Below, in pieces: positions 34,810 through 42,444 of a stretch of 64,000 nt of DNA (its first letter is position 1; each line of letters begins with the position of its first letter). The position numbers were made by a program, and so were the translations under genes. Under the pieces are notes generated by a model. It was given only the letters and a program-made list of their open reading frames with translations, had not been told where the DNA came from and did no database searches. Source of the DNA: an uncultured bacterium (GTDB lineage: Bacteria; Cyanobacteriota; Vampirovibrionia; Gastranaerophilales; Gastranaerophilaceae). The stretch is taken from contig CATXCB010000003.1 of the NCBI GenBank assembly GCA_958366705.1, positions 99,041 to 163,040 of the forward strand, in the 5' to 3' direction.

Positions 34810-36187
34810 GCAACGCATCTTGCATTGTATTCAATTTTTCAATTTTACTATCAATTTTATCAATTTCTTTTTGTTTCTTCTGAATCATTTTTTCAGTTTT
34901 TTGAACATCTTTTTTCAATTGGTCTTCTACATATTTATTATAAGCTTCTTCAAGCTGTTTGTCTTCGGTAGAGCCAGATAGAGATTGAAGCTTTCTATAA
35001 TCTCTCATTTCATCTTTATAATCAGCATTTAACCCTTTTATATTATATTTGTACTCTTCTTCTATTAATTTAATAGTCTGCTTATCAGCTTCTTTCTTTT
35101 GTTTTTCAAGAATCTTGCTCTGCTCCTTATTAAATTTTTCCTGTTTTTCTACAGTTTGGTAAGCTTCAACACCATCTTTAATAACCTTATACCCGTTAGA
35201 TGTAACTCGTGGAATATAATTTTTCTTAAACGAAACTAATCGGGATTGAGTTCCGCGCCAATCAATACTCCACGCTCCAAGATAAACCGGAGTTTCTCCG
35301 GTATAAGCATAAGCTTGCACAATAACACGGTTAGGATTCCTTGCATCAAACCCTAACGGATAAATATCCCAGCGTTTATCTTCCAGATTCACATCCATAT
35401 ACTCTTTCCAAAAATACGTAATAGCATCCCTTACTTCAACAAGGTCATAGCTCGTTTTATTTTTAAAATCATAAACATGGATTCGTGTCTGCCATATACC
35501 ATCTTCACTACTTCCAATTTTTTCTTTCACTAAAAGTTTTGAACCATCTACTGAAAAATCAACAGGAGTAAGAGTTCTAAACGCCGCAAAATTATCTATA
35601 AATTTGTCTGTTGACAAAATAGGAGCAGGAATACGATTAGCAACATTTGCTTTCAAAATTTTATTTAAATTTGTATCGTTTTCTCTCATTAACGGAATAA
35701 TGAATAAATCAGTAGCAACAGACGCACTATCAGGATAATAATACACAGCAGGATAAACTAACATTGAATAATCCGGAGAAACTATCCCCTGCGCATTTAT
35801 CTGGCGCTTTATAAACAATCTTTTACCAAGAGATAATTCAACTGTCCCCGGAGGATCATTATACTTAACAATCCTGTATAATGGCTGCGGAATATATTTA
35901 AAATCAGACGGTTTTTCAATTTTTGGAATACTGAATTCCATATTATACTTATCTTTATATTCAGATAAAGATTCGTACTCGTCTACTGTCATATAGCCGG
36001 ATGGTGTACGATTTAGAATTTTACTTTCCATTCTGTTTTTTTCATCGTCTTTTAAGACTTCATATTGATATTTAATTTCTCTTGAGCGAGCATCATCTTT
36101 ATTAAACGGATTTTTAAAAGCAGCAAAAGCTGGTCTCACAGCAAAGACCACACAAATAACTAATCCTAAAAAAATCCTTTTATTCAT
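34775..36187 (-). CDS. Exported protein with beta domain and C-terminal coiled coil, unknown (470 aa)
   Basis: The N-terminus is a signal peptide (MNKRIFLGLVICVVFAVRPA, then FAAFKNPF). Residues ~50-320 are mostly beta-strand with repeated Y/W-rich strands (GIWQTRIHVYDFKNKTSYDL, then DARNPNRVIVQAYAY), possibly a WD/TolB-like propeller. The last 130 residues are a charged coiled coil (KNYIP..., then KQKKEADKQTIKLIEEEYKY). It follows a response regulator gene by 23 nt and is the last gene of the operon, so it may be the output or a sensor partner of that system. A GTG at 36202 is an alternative start. No family is recognised. Confidence 0.65.
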   Translation of the reverse strand: MNKRIFLGLVICVVFAVRPAFAAFKNPFNKDDARSREIKYQYEVLKDDEKNRMESKILNRTPSGYMTVDEYESLSEYKDKYNMEFSIPKIEKPSDFKYIPQPLYRIVKYNDPPGTVELSLGKRLFIKRQINAQGIVSPDYSMLVYPAVYYYPDSASVATDLFIIPLMRENDTNLNKILKANVANRIPAPILSTDKFIDNFAAFRTLTPVDFSVDGSKLLVKEKIGSSEDGIWQTRIHVYDFKNKTSYDLVEVRDAITYFWKEYMDVNLEDKRWDIYPLGFDARNPNRVIVQAYAYTGETPVYLGAWSIDWRGTQSRLVSFKKNYIPRVTSNGYKVIKDGVEAYQTVEKQEKFNKEQSKILEKQKKEADKQTIKLIEEEYKYNIKGLNADYKDEMRDYRKLQSLSGSTEDKQLEEAYNKYVEDQLKKDVQKTEKMIQKKQKEIDKIDSKIEKLNTMQDALPMSNSGSAQTE

Positions 36188-36210
36188 GCCAGAATACCAC
36201 ACCAGAAGAT

Positions 36211-36885
36211 TTACACCAGCCCATCTTTCATTGCTGTTGCAACAGCTTTAGAACGGGTTTTTACATATAACTTTTGCAAAATATTATGAACATGCGTTTT
36301 TGTTGTGGCAATTGTAATCACAAGTTTTTTTGATATTTGAGGATTTTTTAACCCCTCAACTAACAGAGCTAAAACTTCCATTTCGCGTTCTGTTAACCCG
36401 TACAGATTCTTACCTTTCTGGTAATTAATCTCACCATGTTTAGATTCTGTTTGGGATGTTTTGCGAATATTTGACAACACAACTCTTGCAATTGCAGGAT
36501 CAAGCCAGCCAACTCCCTCACTAACAGCTTTTATTGCGGATATTGTTTGTTCTGATGTCGCACCTTTGGTAATATATCCGTCTGCTCCAGCTGCAAAAGA
36601 ATCTAAAATATCATCTTCGTTATCCCGTGAAGTATTCATTAAAACCTTAATTTCAGGCATTGAATTTTTAATTTTGCGGGTAGCTTCAATGCCATCAATA
36701 GATGGTAAACCGATATCCATAATAACAAGATCAGGTTTCAACTCAAGAGCCTGTTGAACCCCTTCTAAACCATCTGCAGCAGCACCAAGCACTTCAATTG
36801 AATCATTATTTGAAAGCGCAAATGATAACCCCATTCTGGTCATATCATGATCTTCTATTATTGTAACCTTAATACTTTTAGACAT
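36211..36885 (-). CDS. NarL/FixJ-type response regulator (224 aa)
   Basis: Receiver domain: residues 1-125, with the acidic pair in IIEDHDMTRMG, the phospho-Asp in DLVIMDIGLPSIDGIEATRK and the Lys in GYITKGATSEQT. The output is a LuxR-type HTH at residues ~160-220 (YGLTEREMEVLALLVEGL, then KKLVITIATTKTHVHNILQK). It most likely binds DNA after phosphorylation by the kinase encoded 15 nt upstream. GGGG precedes the ATG. Targets are unknown; the adjacent exported coiled-coil protein is one candidate. Confidence 0.92.
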   Translation of the reverse strand: MSKSIKVTIIEDHDMTRMGLSFALSNNDSIEVLGAAADGLEGVQQALELKPDLVIMDIGLPSIDGIEATRKIKNSMPEIKVLMNTSRDNEDDILDSFAAGADGYITKGATSEQTISAIKAVSEGVGWLDPAIARVVLSNIRKTSQTESKHGEINYQKGKNLYGLTEREMEVLALLVEGLKNPQISKKLVITIATTKTHVHNILQKLYVKTRSKAVATAMKDGLV

Positions 36886-36899
36886 CTTAACCCCACTTA

Positions 36900-38480
36900 T
36901 TATATTCTGGATTTAGCAACAACATTTGTCAATAAAAATGAAAATTCACTACCTTTATTTACTTTACTCTCAACCCATATTTTACCGCCATGAGCTTCAA
37001 TAATCTGCCTTGAAAGGTATAAACCTAAACCGGTCCCTGTTGAACGTTTTTTACTTGTACCTTGAGAGAATCTTTTAAATAAATGCGGAATATCTTCCTG
37101 CGGAATTCCATTACCGTTATCTGCTACAGAGAAAATAAAATCTCCACACTGAGCTTTCACATAGATATCAATAGTTCCGTCATTATTTGTATAATTTAAC
37201 GCATTGCCGCATAAATTTGTAATAACTCTTTTTATTTCCGCCCTGTCAGCATCAATCAACAGCTCCTTATCTATATCACTGTGAAGATTAAATTTTATAT
37301 TTTTCTTTTGAGAAAGCGGTTCTAATTCTTCATAACACTGAACAACTAAATCATATATATTGAAGACTGTTTTACATAATGACAACTTTCCGCTCTCAAA
37401 CCTGTACACTTCTAACAACGCATTAACAAGCCCCAGCAAGTCTTCATTACTTTGAAGCATTGTTGACAGAACAACTTTTTGTTTTTCTGAGATTTCTCCG
37501 ATAGAACCATCCAAAAAGAATCTAAGCATTTGAATTGCTGCCAAAAGAGGAGTTCTTAAATCATGAGTCAACGTAGCAATAAAATCATCCCGAAGCTGCT
37601 CTGTTTCTTTTTGAACACTAAAGTTTCTTATAACACCTACAAACTTTTCCTCATCTGAATCTTCTCCGCTCAATGAAGCAAAATTAATTTCAACCGGTAT
37701 ATATTCTTCATTAATAGCATTACGCAGGTATAAATCCCTCAATAAAAATTCAGAATTATCGCAGGATAATCCTAAAATAGTGTTTTTTACAGATGATTTA
37801 GGAGATTTATTTAACTTTGGATTATCTGAATACGCAATTTCTTGAATTTTCATATTAGTCAATGAAGTAGCCGGAAGCCCAACCATATTTTCACATGCCG
37901 GATTAACCTGCTCAATATTCCCCTGCGAATCAATTATAATTATACCATCCGCGCAGTAGTTTATTATCCCTGAAAGTTTTTTATTAGCAAGAACAAGTTC
38001 CCTTGTGCGCTCAGCAACCAACTCTTCAAGTTTTTCAGAGTATGTAGTAAGCTTTGCTTTTGCTTTTTCTAGCTCATCAATTTTGTCACGCAAATCTGCC
38101 AGTAAATGACTTCTTTCAATACCATTTTTGATATTCATAATCAGGTCATCATTATCCCAGGGTTTTTCAATATACTTGTAAACCCCGATTTCATTGATAG
38201 TTTTGATAGCATTTTCCTTATCTGCATAGGCTGTCAAGAGAATCATACTAATTTCTGGATATAATTTTTTTGCCTCACGAAGAAACTCCAAACCATTCAT
38301 TTCCGGCATTAAAAAATCAGAAATAATCAAATCTGGAGTTTCATTTTTTAAATATTCAATAGCATCAAGCGGGTTGTTATAAACAACCACATTTTTAAAC
38401 CCCTCAACTTTCATTAAAGTACTAAAAGTTGAAGTTAATAATTTATCATCATCAACGTATAATATTTTCCCTAATCTCAT
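36900..38480 (-). CDS. Receiver-PAS-histidine kinase (526 aa)
   Basis: Domain order is unusual, with the receiver first. REC lies at residues ~3-120 (KILYVDDDKLLTSTF, LIISDFLMPEMNGLEF, YIEKPWDNDD). A coiled coil (LEELVAERTRELVLANKKL) follows, then PAS at ~180-290. HisKA has the H-box DDFIATLTHDLRTPL around residue 305. HATPase has NLCGNALNYTN, DNGNGIPQED and GTGLGLYLSRQIIEAHGG. There is no membrane segment, so it is cytoplasmic and probably receives phosphate from another kinase or senses an internal signal. The frame is open to 38534, but the ATG at 38480 starts the REC fold and has a TATTAT box 6 nt upstream. Confidence 0.9.
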   Translation of the reverse strand: MRLGKILYVDDDKLLTSTFSTLMKVEGFKNVVVYNNPLDAIEYLKNETPDLIISDFLMPEMNGLEFLREAKKLYPEISMILLTAYADKENAIKTINEIGVYKYIEKPWDNDDLIMNIKNGIERSHLLADLRDKIDELEKAKAKLTTYSEKLEELVAERTRELVLANKKLSGIINYCADGIIIIDSQGNIEQVNPACENMVGLPATSLTNMKIQEIAYSDNPKLNKSPKSSVKNTILGLSCDNSEFLLRDLYLRNAINEEYIPVEINFASLSGEDSDEEKFVGVIRNFSVQKETEQLRDDFIATLTHDLRTPLLAAIQMLRFFLDGSIGEISEKQKVVLSTMLQSNEDLLGLVNALLEVYRFESGKLSLCKTVFNIYDLVVQCYEELEPLSQKKNIKFNLHSDIDKELLIDADRAEIKRVITNLCGNALNYTNNDGTIDIYVKAQCGDFIFSVADNGNGIPQEDIPHLFKRFSQGTSKKRSTGTGLGLYLSRQIIEAHGGKIWVESKVNKGSEFSFLLTNVVAKSRI

Positions 38481-38486
38481 AGCTAC

Positions 38487-38492
38487 ATAATA
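38487..38492 (-). promoter_or_regulatory. TATTAT box 6 nt before the histidine kinase start (leaderless candidate)
   Basis: TATTAT is followed by GTAGCT and the ATG at 38480. TTGTTT lies 17 nt upstream of the box as a -35 candidate. There is no Shine-Dalgarno sequence. Confidence 0.5.
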
Positions 38493-38546
38493 GAATATTT
38501 TGGAAAAATAAACAAATTGTTTACAAACCCGCAATATTCTACAATG

Positions 38547-39053
38547 TTAGTAAGACGGAGCTGAATATTCCCGGGAGCCCAATTCTCTATCAATAAGGTA
38601 TAACGCGGATTTTTCAGAACCGAAAGCCTTTAACTTAGAGATAACACGCAATACAGAGGCTTCTTCTTCGATTTGTTCATGCAAATACCAGTCGATAAAA
38701 TTTCTTGTTGCCAAATCACATTCACCCTCGGACATATCAGCAACACCGTCAATAGAAGAGGTTATTGAGCGCTCATGGTCATAAATCTGCTCAAATACAT
38801 CTAACGGATCTGACAAATTTAAAGATGGAGTTTCCAACTGTGTTAAACGTACTTGAGATTTTCGGTTAAGAATATATTCAAACAGAATCATTCCATGGTC
38901 AATCTCTTCTCTAGCTTGAATTTTAGTCCAGTTAGAAAAGCCGTATAAACCAATTTCAGAAAAATAAGCTGACATTGCCAAATATAAATAAGCGGAATAA
39001 AATTCTTTGTTAATTTGTTCGTTAAGTATATCTCTGATTTTATCACTAATCAT
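38547..39053 (-). CDS. Ferritin, FtnA-like (168 aa)
   Basis: This is a non-haem iron-storage four-helix protein. Ferroxidase ligands are visible: the Glu in NEQINKEFYSAYLYLAMSAY, the E-x2-H in QAREEIDHGMILF and the Glu-rich QIEEEASVL. The length is typical for FtnA and not for bacterioferritin. GGGAGGGGG lies just before the ATG, so the start is at 39053 and not further upstream. It overlaps the end of the desulfoferrodoxin gene by 8 nt. The pairing suggests joint control in iron/oxygen stress. Confidence 0.93.
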   Translation of the reverse strand: MISDKIRDILNEQINKEFYSAYLYLAMSAYFSEIGLYGFSNWTKIQAREEIDHGMILFEYILNRKSQVRLTQLETPSLNLSDPLDVFEQIYDHERSITSSIDGVADMSEGECDLATRNFIDWYLHEQIEEEASVLRVISKLKAFGSEKSALYLIDRELGSREYSAPSY

Positions 39054-39441
39054 GTTCCCCCTCCCATAGACCGTGTAAATTACAAAATGCTTGAGCCTTT
39101 TCAACACCTAATTTATCTTTAAGAACCATAATCGGTAAATCAAAAGGGGCGTAATATTGAAGTTCGACATGATTTTGAGCCTGAGAAATTGTCTCTATAA
39201 ATTGAATATAGTGATCTTCTGTCATCGGATGTAATGTTGTTCCCACTCTAACCTCTTCACCATCATTATCAGTAGCAGTAAAAACAGGAACATGCTTTTC
39301 ATTAAGTTCATCTTCTATCTTATGAGGTTTTAATAGTGTCATAGGATGTCCGCAGCAAACCAATTCACCAACACCTGGAAGAATAACCTGAATAAGATTT
39401 CCACAAGTCTCACATTTATATAATTCTAAACGTTCAGTCAT
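39046..39441 (-). CDS. dfx: Desulfoferrodoxin (superoxide reductase, 2Fe type) (131 aa)
   Basis: The enzyme reduces superoxide to peroxide without making oxygen, which is typical of anaerobes. The N-terminal desulforedoxin domain has Cys10, Cys13, Cys29 and Cys30 (YKCETCGN, VCCGHPM). The SOR catalytic iron ligands are in NEKHVPVF, TLHPMTEDHYIQ and FCNLHGLWEGE. The EKHVP motif with the reactive Lys is intact. AAGGAG precedes the ATG. It is the first gene of a unit with ferritin. Confidence 0.94.
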   Translation of the reverse strand: MTERLELYKCETCGNLIQVILPGVGELVCCGHPMTLLKPHKIEDELNEKHVPVFTATDNDGEEVRVGTTLHPMTEDHYIQFIETISQAQNHVELQYYAPFDLPIMVLKDKLGVEKAQAFCNLHGLWEGEHD

Positions 39442-39647
39442 AACTTTCTCCTTTCAAAATAAAGGATAAGCCCTAAATAAACAAATCCATCCGATATCTG
39501 GATAATATAAATTATTTATAGATCCATCAGCTGTTGTTTTATTAATATTAAGGAATGTATTAATTCTAAAGTATTACTCTTTAATTATTTTAAAAGATAT
39601 CTTACAATATATATGAGGGATATATTTATTTAAGGAGGAATTAATTT

Positions 39648-39953
39648 ATGAAAAAACGCTGGTATGAGTTGACACCAGATGTATGCATTGTTATCAGCAA
39701 AATTGAATTAGCCAAAGATGAGGATAGAACACGGTATGCAAAAATAATGCTTAAAGAATTATATAAAGCAGGCTATATTCCAAATAAACAAATATATCTT
39801 AACCGGATTCGCAGCTATGACATGCGAAGATGGTATGACAAGAACCGGTATTTATTCCTGGCATTCGAATATTTGAAAGATTCAGAAAGTAATGTGCAAA
39901 CTACAGTTGCACATAATGTTCTTAAATTTATTCGTCAGGAAGTTGCAGCTTAA
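39648..39953 (+). CDS. Small basic protein of unknown function (101 aa)
   Basis: This is a soluble, Arg/Lys/Tyr-rich, mostly helical protein (MKKRWYELTPDVCIVISKIE, then RSYDMRRWYDKNRYLFLAFE). A very strong ribosome binding site (AAGGAGG, 10 nt from the ATG) and its own terminator show that it is a real, well-translated gene. No family is recognised. The spacing of helices and the basic character would fit nucleic-acid binding, but that is a guess. A TTACAAT box at about 39602-39607 may be its -10 element. Confidence 0.6.
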   Translation: MKKRWYELTPDVCIVISKIELAKDEDRTRYAKIMLKELYKAGYIPNKQIYLNRIRSYDMRRWYDKNRYLFLAFEYLKDSESNVQTTVAHNVLKFIRQEVAA

Positions 39954-39983
39954 TTTCACAAATCAGGGTTATTGTCAAAGTTT

Positions 39984-40010
39984 AAGGGAACCATATTGCG
40001 GTTCCCTTTT
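39984..40010 (+). terminator. Rho-independent terminator after the 101-aa gene
   Basis: Stem AAGGGAACC/GGTTCCCTT with a 7-nt loop, then TT; 30 nt past the stop codon. Confidence 0.88.
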
Positions 40011-40050
40011 GTGTGTTATAAATTAAGTGAGATTTTATCAATGACATAAA

Positions 40051-40719
40051 TTAAACAAGACCTTCTTTTAAAGCTTTTACAGCAGCCTGAGTTCTATCAT
40101 CCACTACTAATTTTTGGATTATATTACATACATGAGCTTTCGCAGTGTGTGAAGATATAGTTAAAGCTTCTGCAATTTCATTGTTCGATTTACCATCAAC
40201 AACAAGCTTTAACACTTCGTATTCCCTTTGAGTAAGATTAGAGTGCTGTTCTCTGAACACTGCTCGTGACATCTGACGCTGGGGAATAATCCCTTTATTT
40301 TTTTCTCTTAATATCGGAACAGCCATCGGATCAATCCACATTGCGCCATCTTTGATTGTTTGAATAATCATTTTTAAAATATCTGTATTTATATCTTTCA
40401 TAACATACGCGCAAGCGCCGGATTGCAATGATTCGATAACTTCCTGCTCACTTAAATGCGAGGTTAGTATAATAACTTTTGCATTTGTATTAAGTTCAAG
40501 TATTTTTTTTGTCGCCTCGATTCCTGTAATATCAGGAAGCCCAATATCCATCAGAGTCACATCCGGATGTGTTGTTCTAAATTTTTCAATTGCATCTTTT
40601 CCGTTTTGAGCTTCTGAAGTTACCTCAAGTCCATCTTGTTCGTCAAACAGAGACTTGAGTCCAACCCGCAAAAGTTTATGATCTTCAACTAAAAGTATTT
40701 TAATCGCAGAATTTATCAT
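40051..40719 (-). CDS. NarL/FixJ-type response regulator (222 aa)
   Basis: The receiver domain has LLVEDHKLLRVGLKSLF, the phospho-Asp in VTLMDIGLPDITGIEATK and the Lys in AYVMKDINTD. The output is a LuxR-type HTH at residues ~158-220 (SNLTQREYEVLKLVVDGKSN, then ISSHTAKAHVCNIIQKL). It is a paralogue of the regulator at 36211, with the same GLV end. No kinase gene is next to it; the REC-PAS-HK at 36900 could serve both. GGAG lies 7 nt from the ATG. Confidence 0.92.
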   Translation of the reverse strand: MINSAIKILLVEDHKLLRVGLKSLFDEQDGLEVTSEAQNGKDAIEKFRTTHPDVTLMDIGLPDITGIEATKKILELNTNAKVIILTSHLSEQEVIESLQSGACAYVMKDINTDILKMIIQTIKDGAMWIDPMAVPILREKNKGIIPQRQMSRAVFREQHSNLTQREYEVLKLVVDGKSNNEIAEALTISSHTAKAHVCNIIQKLVVDDRTQAAVKALKEGLV

Positions 40720-41096
40720 AATTGCTCCTTTATTTTTTATAATTATAGGAGTTTTCGTAGGTTTGTATAAACCAGACTGTGTATATTGTGACTGGTTATT
40801 ATTTTCAATTGTCTTTTTTGAGTTTTAATTTGACACAATTTTGTAGTCACTGATTAGTAATCTAATAAGGTAATATAGAAAAAAGTTTATAAAATTTATT
40901 TCAGAAACAGACTCAACACGAATACAAAAAAGATTCCGAAGTTGCGAGCGGATGTAATGAACGCGGCAATCCATATTTTAAATATATAAGCAATATTAAC
41001 TTATTGTCATCCTGAACTTGTTTCAGGATCTAAATTAACGCGCACCCAAAATAAATTCCGAATCATCAAATTCGAAATAACAAATACAATAGTAAC
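40720..41096 (+). other. 377-bp intergenic region without a recognisable gene
   Basis: No convincing open frame. It has AT-rich promoter-like DNA near the response regulator and a stretch at about 40930-40970 (GATTCCGAAGTTGCGAGCGG, CGCGGCAATCC) that reads like eroded intergenic repeat DNA. It also holds the palindromic repeat at 41004-41031. Confidence 0.5.
41004..41031 (+). repeat. Intergenic palindromic repeat (TGTCATCCTGAAC type)
   Basis: TTGTCATCCTGAACTTGTTT continues into CAGGATCT and forms an imperfect hairpin (ATCCTGAA/TTCAGGAT). Sequences of this kind recur between genes in many AT-rich genomes. A degenerate copy is present at 16795-16823. Confidence 0.6.
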
Positions 41097-41321
41097 CTAT
41101 TTACGCTTTTCAATTGATAGGTCGTATCCTAAAATTTCACAAATAAGTTTTAATTCTTTAAATGTTAGATATTCTCGCTTAAGTTTGGCTGAAAAATTAG
41201 CTGGTTTAGTATTTTTACCGGTATATGAATTCAATTTATCAGACAAATCTTTCTGAAGCATATACTCTTTATTTAATAAAAATTTTACAAGCTGATAGTC
41301 AGTCATATCATTTATTATCAT
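41097..41321 (-). CDS. Small helix-turn-helix-like protein (74 aa)
   Basis: The protein is all-helical, with the pattern KDLSDKLNSYTG, then NFSAKLKREYLTFKELKLIC and EILGYDLSIEKRK. This is the layout of small XRE-like DNA-binding proteins. It starts with MIINDMTDYQLVKFLLNKEY; the second Met is also possible. A perfect TATAAT box lies 6 nt before the first ATG, and there is no ribosome binding site. It faces a pseudopilin gene across a 113-bp gap that contains a perfect 34-bp palindrome, a plausible operator. Regulatory function is inference. Confidence 0.6.
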   Translation of the reverse strand: MIINDMTDYQLVKFLLNKEYMLQKDLSDKLNSYTGKNTKPANFSAKLKREYLTFKELKLICEILGYDLSIEKRK

Positions 41322-41327
41322 CTGTTA

Positions 41328-41333
41328 ATTATA
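41328..41333 (-). promoter_or_regulatory. TATAAT box 6 nt before the small HTH gene (leaderless candidate)
   Basis: Perfect TATAAT, then TAACAG, then the ATG at 41321 on the minus strand. Confidence 0.55.
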
Positions 41334-41372
41334 AATTATATTGATTTCTAATGTAAAACCTGTTATATTTAA

Positions 41373-41406
41373 CTATATATAAATAGATTAATCTATTTAT
41401 ATATAG
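41373..41406. promoter_or_regulatory. Perfect 34-bp palindrome between divergent genes
   Basis: CTATATATAAATAGATT is followed at once by its exact reverse complement, with no spacer. It lies 28 bp before the pseudopilin start and 51 bp before the HTH gene start. It could be a dimeric regulator operator or an RNA hairpin in the pseudopilin leader. Confidence 0.6.
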
Positions 41407-41434
41407 CCTAATATATTTTTAGAAAGGTAAATAA

Positions 41435-42118
41435 ATGACAAAAAAGCATATTGGTTTCACAATTAGCGAAGCACTTATAACATTAGGAATAATAGGTATA
41501 GTCGCAGCAATAACAATTCCATCTTTAATGAATAAATATCGAGCAATAGTATTGGCAGCACAATTTAAAGAACAGCACTCCAGATTAGCACAAGCACTCA
41601 AAAGTCTGGTTTCAGAAGAAGAAATAAGCCTTACACCATCAATTCATAAGGAAAACTTTAGCAGTTTACTTGCTAAACATTATAAAATATCACACGACTG
41701 CGGACGAATAAATATTGGAACAAAGGGTTGCATTCAACTTAATGCTGATGGAATAGTTGACCATTACAAAACTTTCACAGGAGGTCCTGTAAATTTTGGA
41801 TATCTTGACGATGGTATGCTTGTCCTACTTGATGGAACAACACTATTTTTTGAACAGGGTTCACAAGCTGTTACACTGGGATACTACATTATTGGAATAG
41901 ACATAAACGGATACAAAAATAAACCCAACAGATTTGGACATGACTTATTTGCATTTAAAGTAGAAGAGGATGGACAGCTTATTCCAACTAAAAATATAAA
42001 AACCTGGAATCCTTATGGTGCTTGCAACAGAAATAATTTAACAGATGGAACTAACGGACTAGGGTGCGCATTCTATGCAATACAAGATTCCGGATATTTT
42101 AAGAATCTACCAAAATAA
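41435..42118 (+). CDS. Type II secretion/type IV pilus-like pseudopilin (227 aa)
   Basis: The N-terminus (TKKHIGFTISEALITLGIIG) is a class III prepilin leader with Gly at -1 and Glu at +5, followed by a 20-residue hydrophobic helix and QFKEQHSRLAQALKSLVSEE. The globular part has three Cys (HDCGRI, KGCIQL, GACNRN plus GLGCAF), a LDGTTLFFEQG strand pair and IIGIDINGYKNKPNRFGHDL. That segment recalls the calcium-binding loop of G-type pseudopilins (D-x-D-G-x-x-[GN]-P-N). AAAGG lies 9 nt before the ATG. It stands alone, so the assembly machine is encoded elsewhere. Confidence 0.82.
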   Translation: MTKKHIGFTISEALITLGIIGIVAAITIPSLMNKYRAIVLAAQFKEQHSRLAQALKSLVSEEEISLTPSIHKENFSSLLAKHYKISHDCGRINIGTKGCIQLNADGIVDHYKTFTGGPVNFGYLDDGMLVLLDGTTLFFEQGSQAVTLGYYIIGIDINGYKNKPNRFGHDLFAFKVEEDGQLIPTKNIKTWNPYGACNRNNLTDGTNGLGCAFYAIQDSGYFKNLPK

Positions 42119-42180
42119 TATTAAAACTTTTTAAAGATAAATAATGCAAGTAAAAATTATTTGTGATATACTAAAGTTAA

Positions 42181-42437
42181 CCGTGCTCCACGGGGTGTTG
42201 CATACTCTCGACCCGAAGCCTATGCGGGGTGCAGAGCCTGTTGTGAGGAGGTTACCGGAACATTGAAATTTAATATAATCGTTGATAGCAATGGTTAAAG
42301 CGGCGTAAACTTTCGAACCGTGTCAGGGAGGAAACTCAGCAGCACTAAGATTGACCTTACGGGTGTTCTAATCATTGAAGTAGAAAGTATTAAAGGACAA
42401 TATTTCGATAATTTTCGATAGACAGTGGCACGGTTTT
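42181..42437 (+). ncRNA. ffs: Large-type bacterial signal recognition particle RNA
   Basis: The domain IV core is clear: GUCAGG-GAG-GAAA-CUC-AGCAGC, i.e. the symmetric loop, a GNRA tetraloop and the A-rich 3' side (at about 42320-42345). The ends pair (CCGTGC...CCAC at 42181 with GTGGCACGG at 42425-42433), and a TTTT follows. At about 255 nt it has the extra 5' Alu-like part seen in the Bacillus scRNA (both start CCGTGCT and end GCACGG) and is not the ~100-nt 4.5S form. With Ffh it targets membrane proteins to the translocon. Confidence 0.88.
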
Positions 42438-42444
42438 ATATATT

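Noticed and set aside
36900..38534. Start of the histidine kinase at 38534
   Set aside because: The extra 18 residues are not part of the receiver fold, and a promoter-like TATTAT lies within them; the ATG at 38480 fits better.
38547..39107. Ferritin start at 39107
   Set aside because: A GGGAGGGGG ribosome site lies just before the ATG at 39053, and the conserved ferritin N-terminus begins there.
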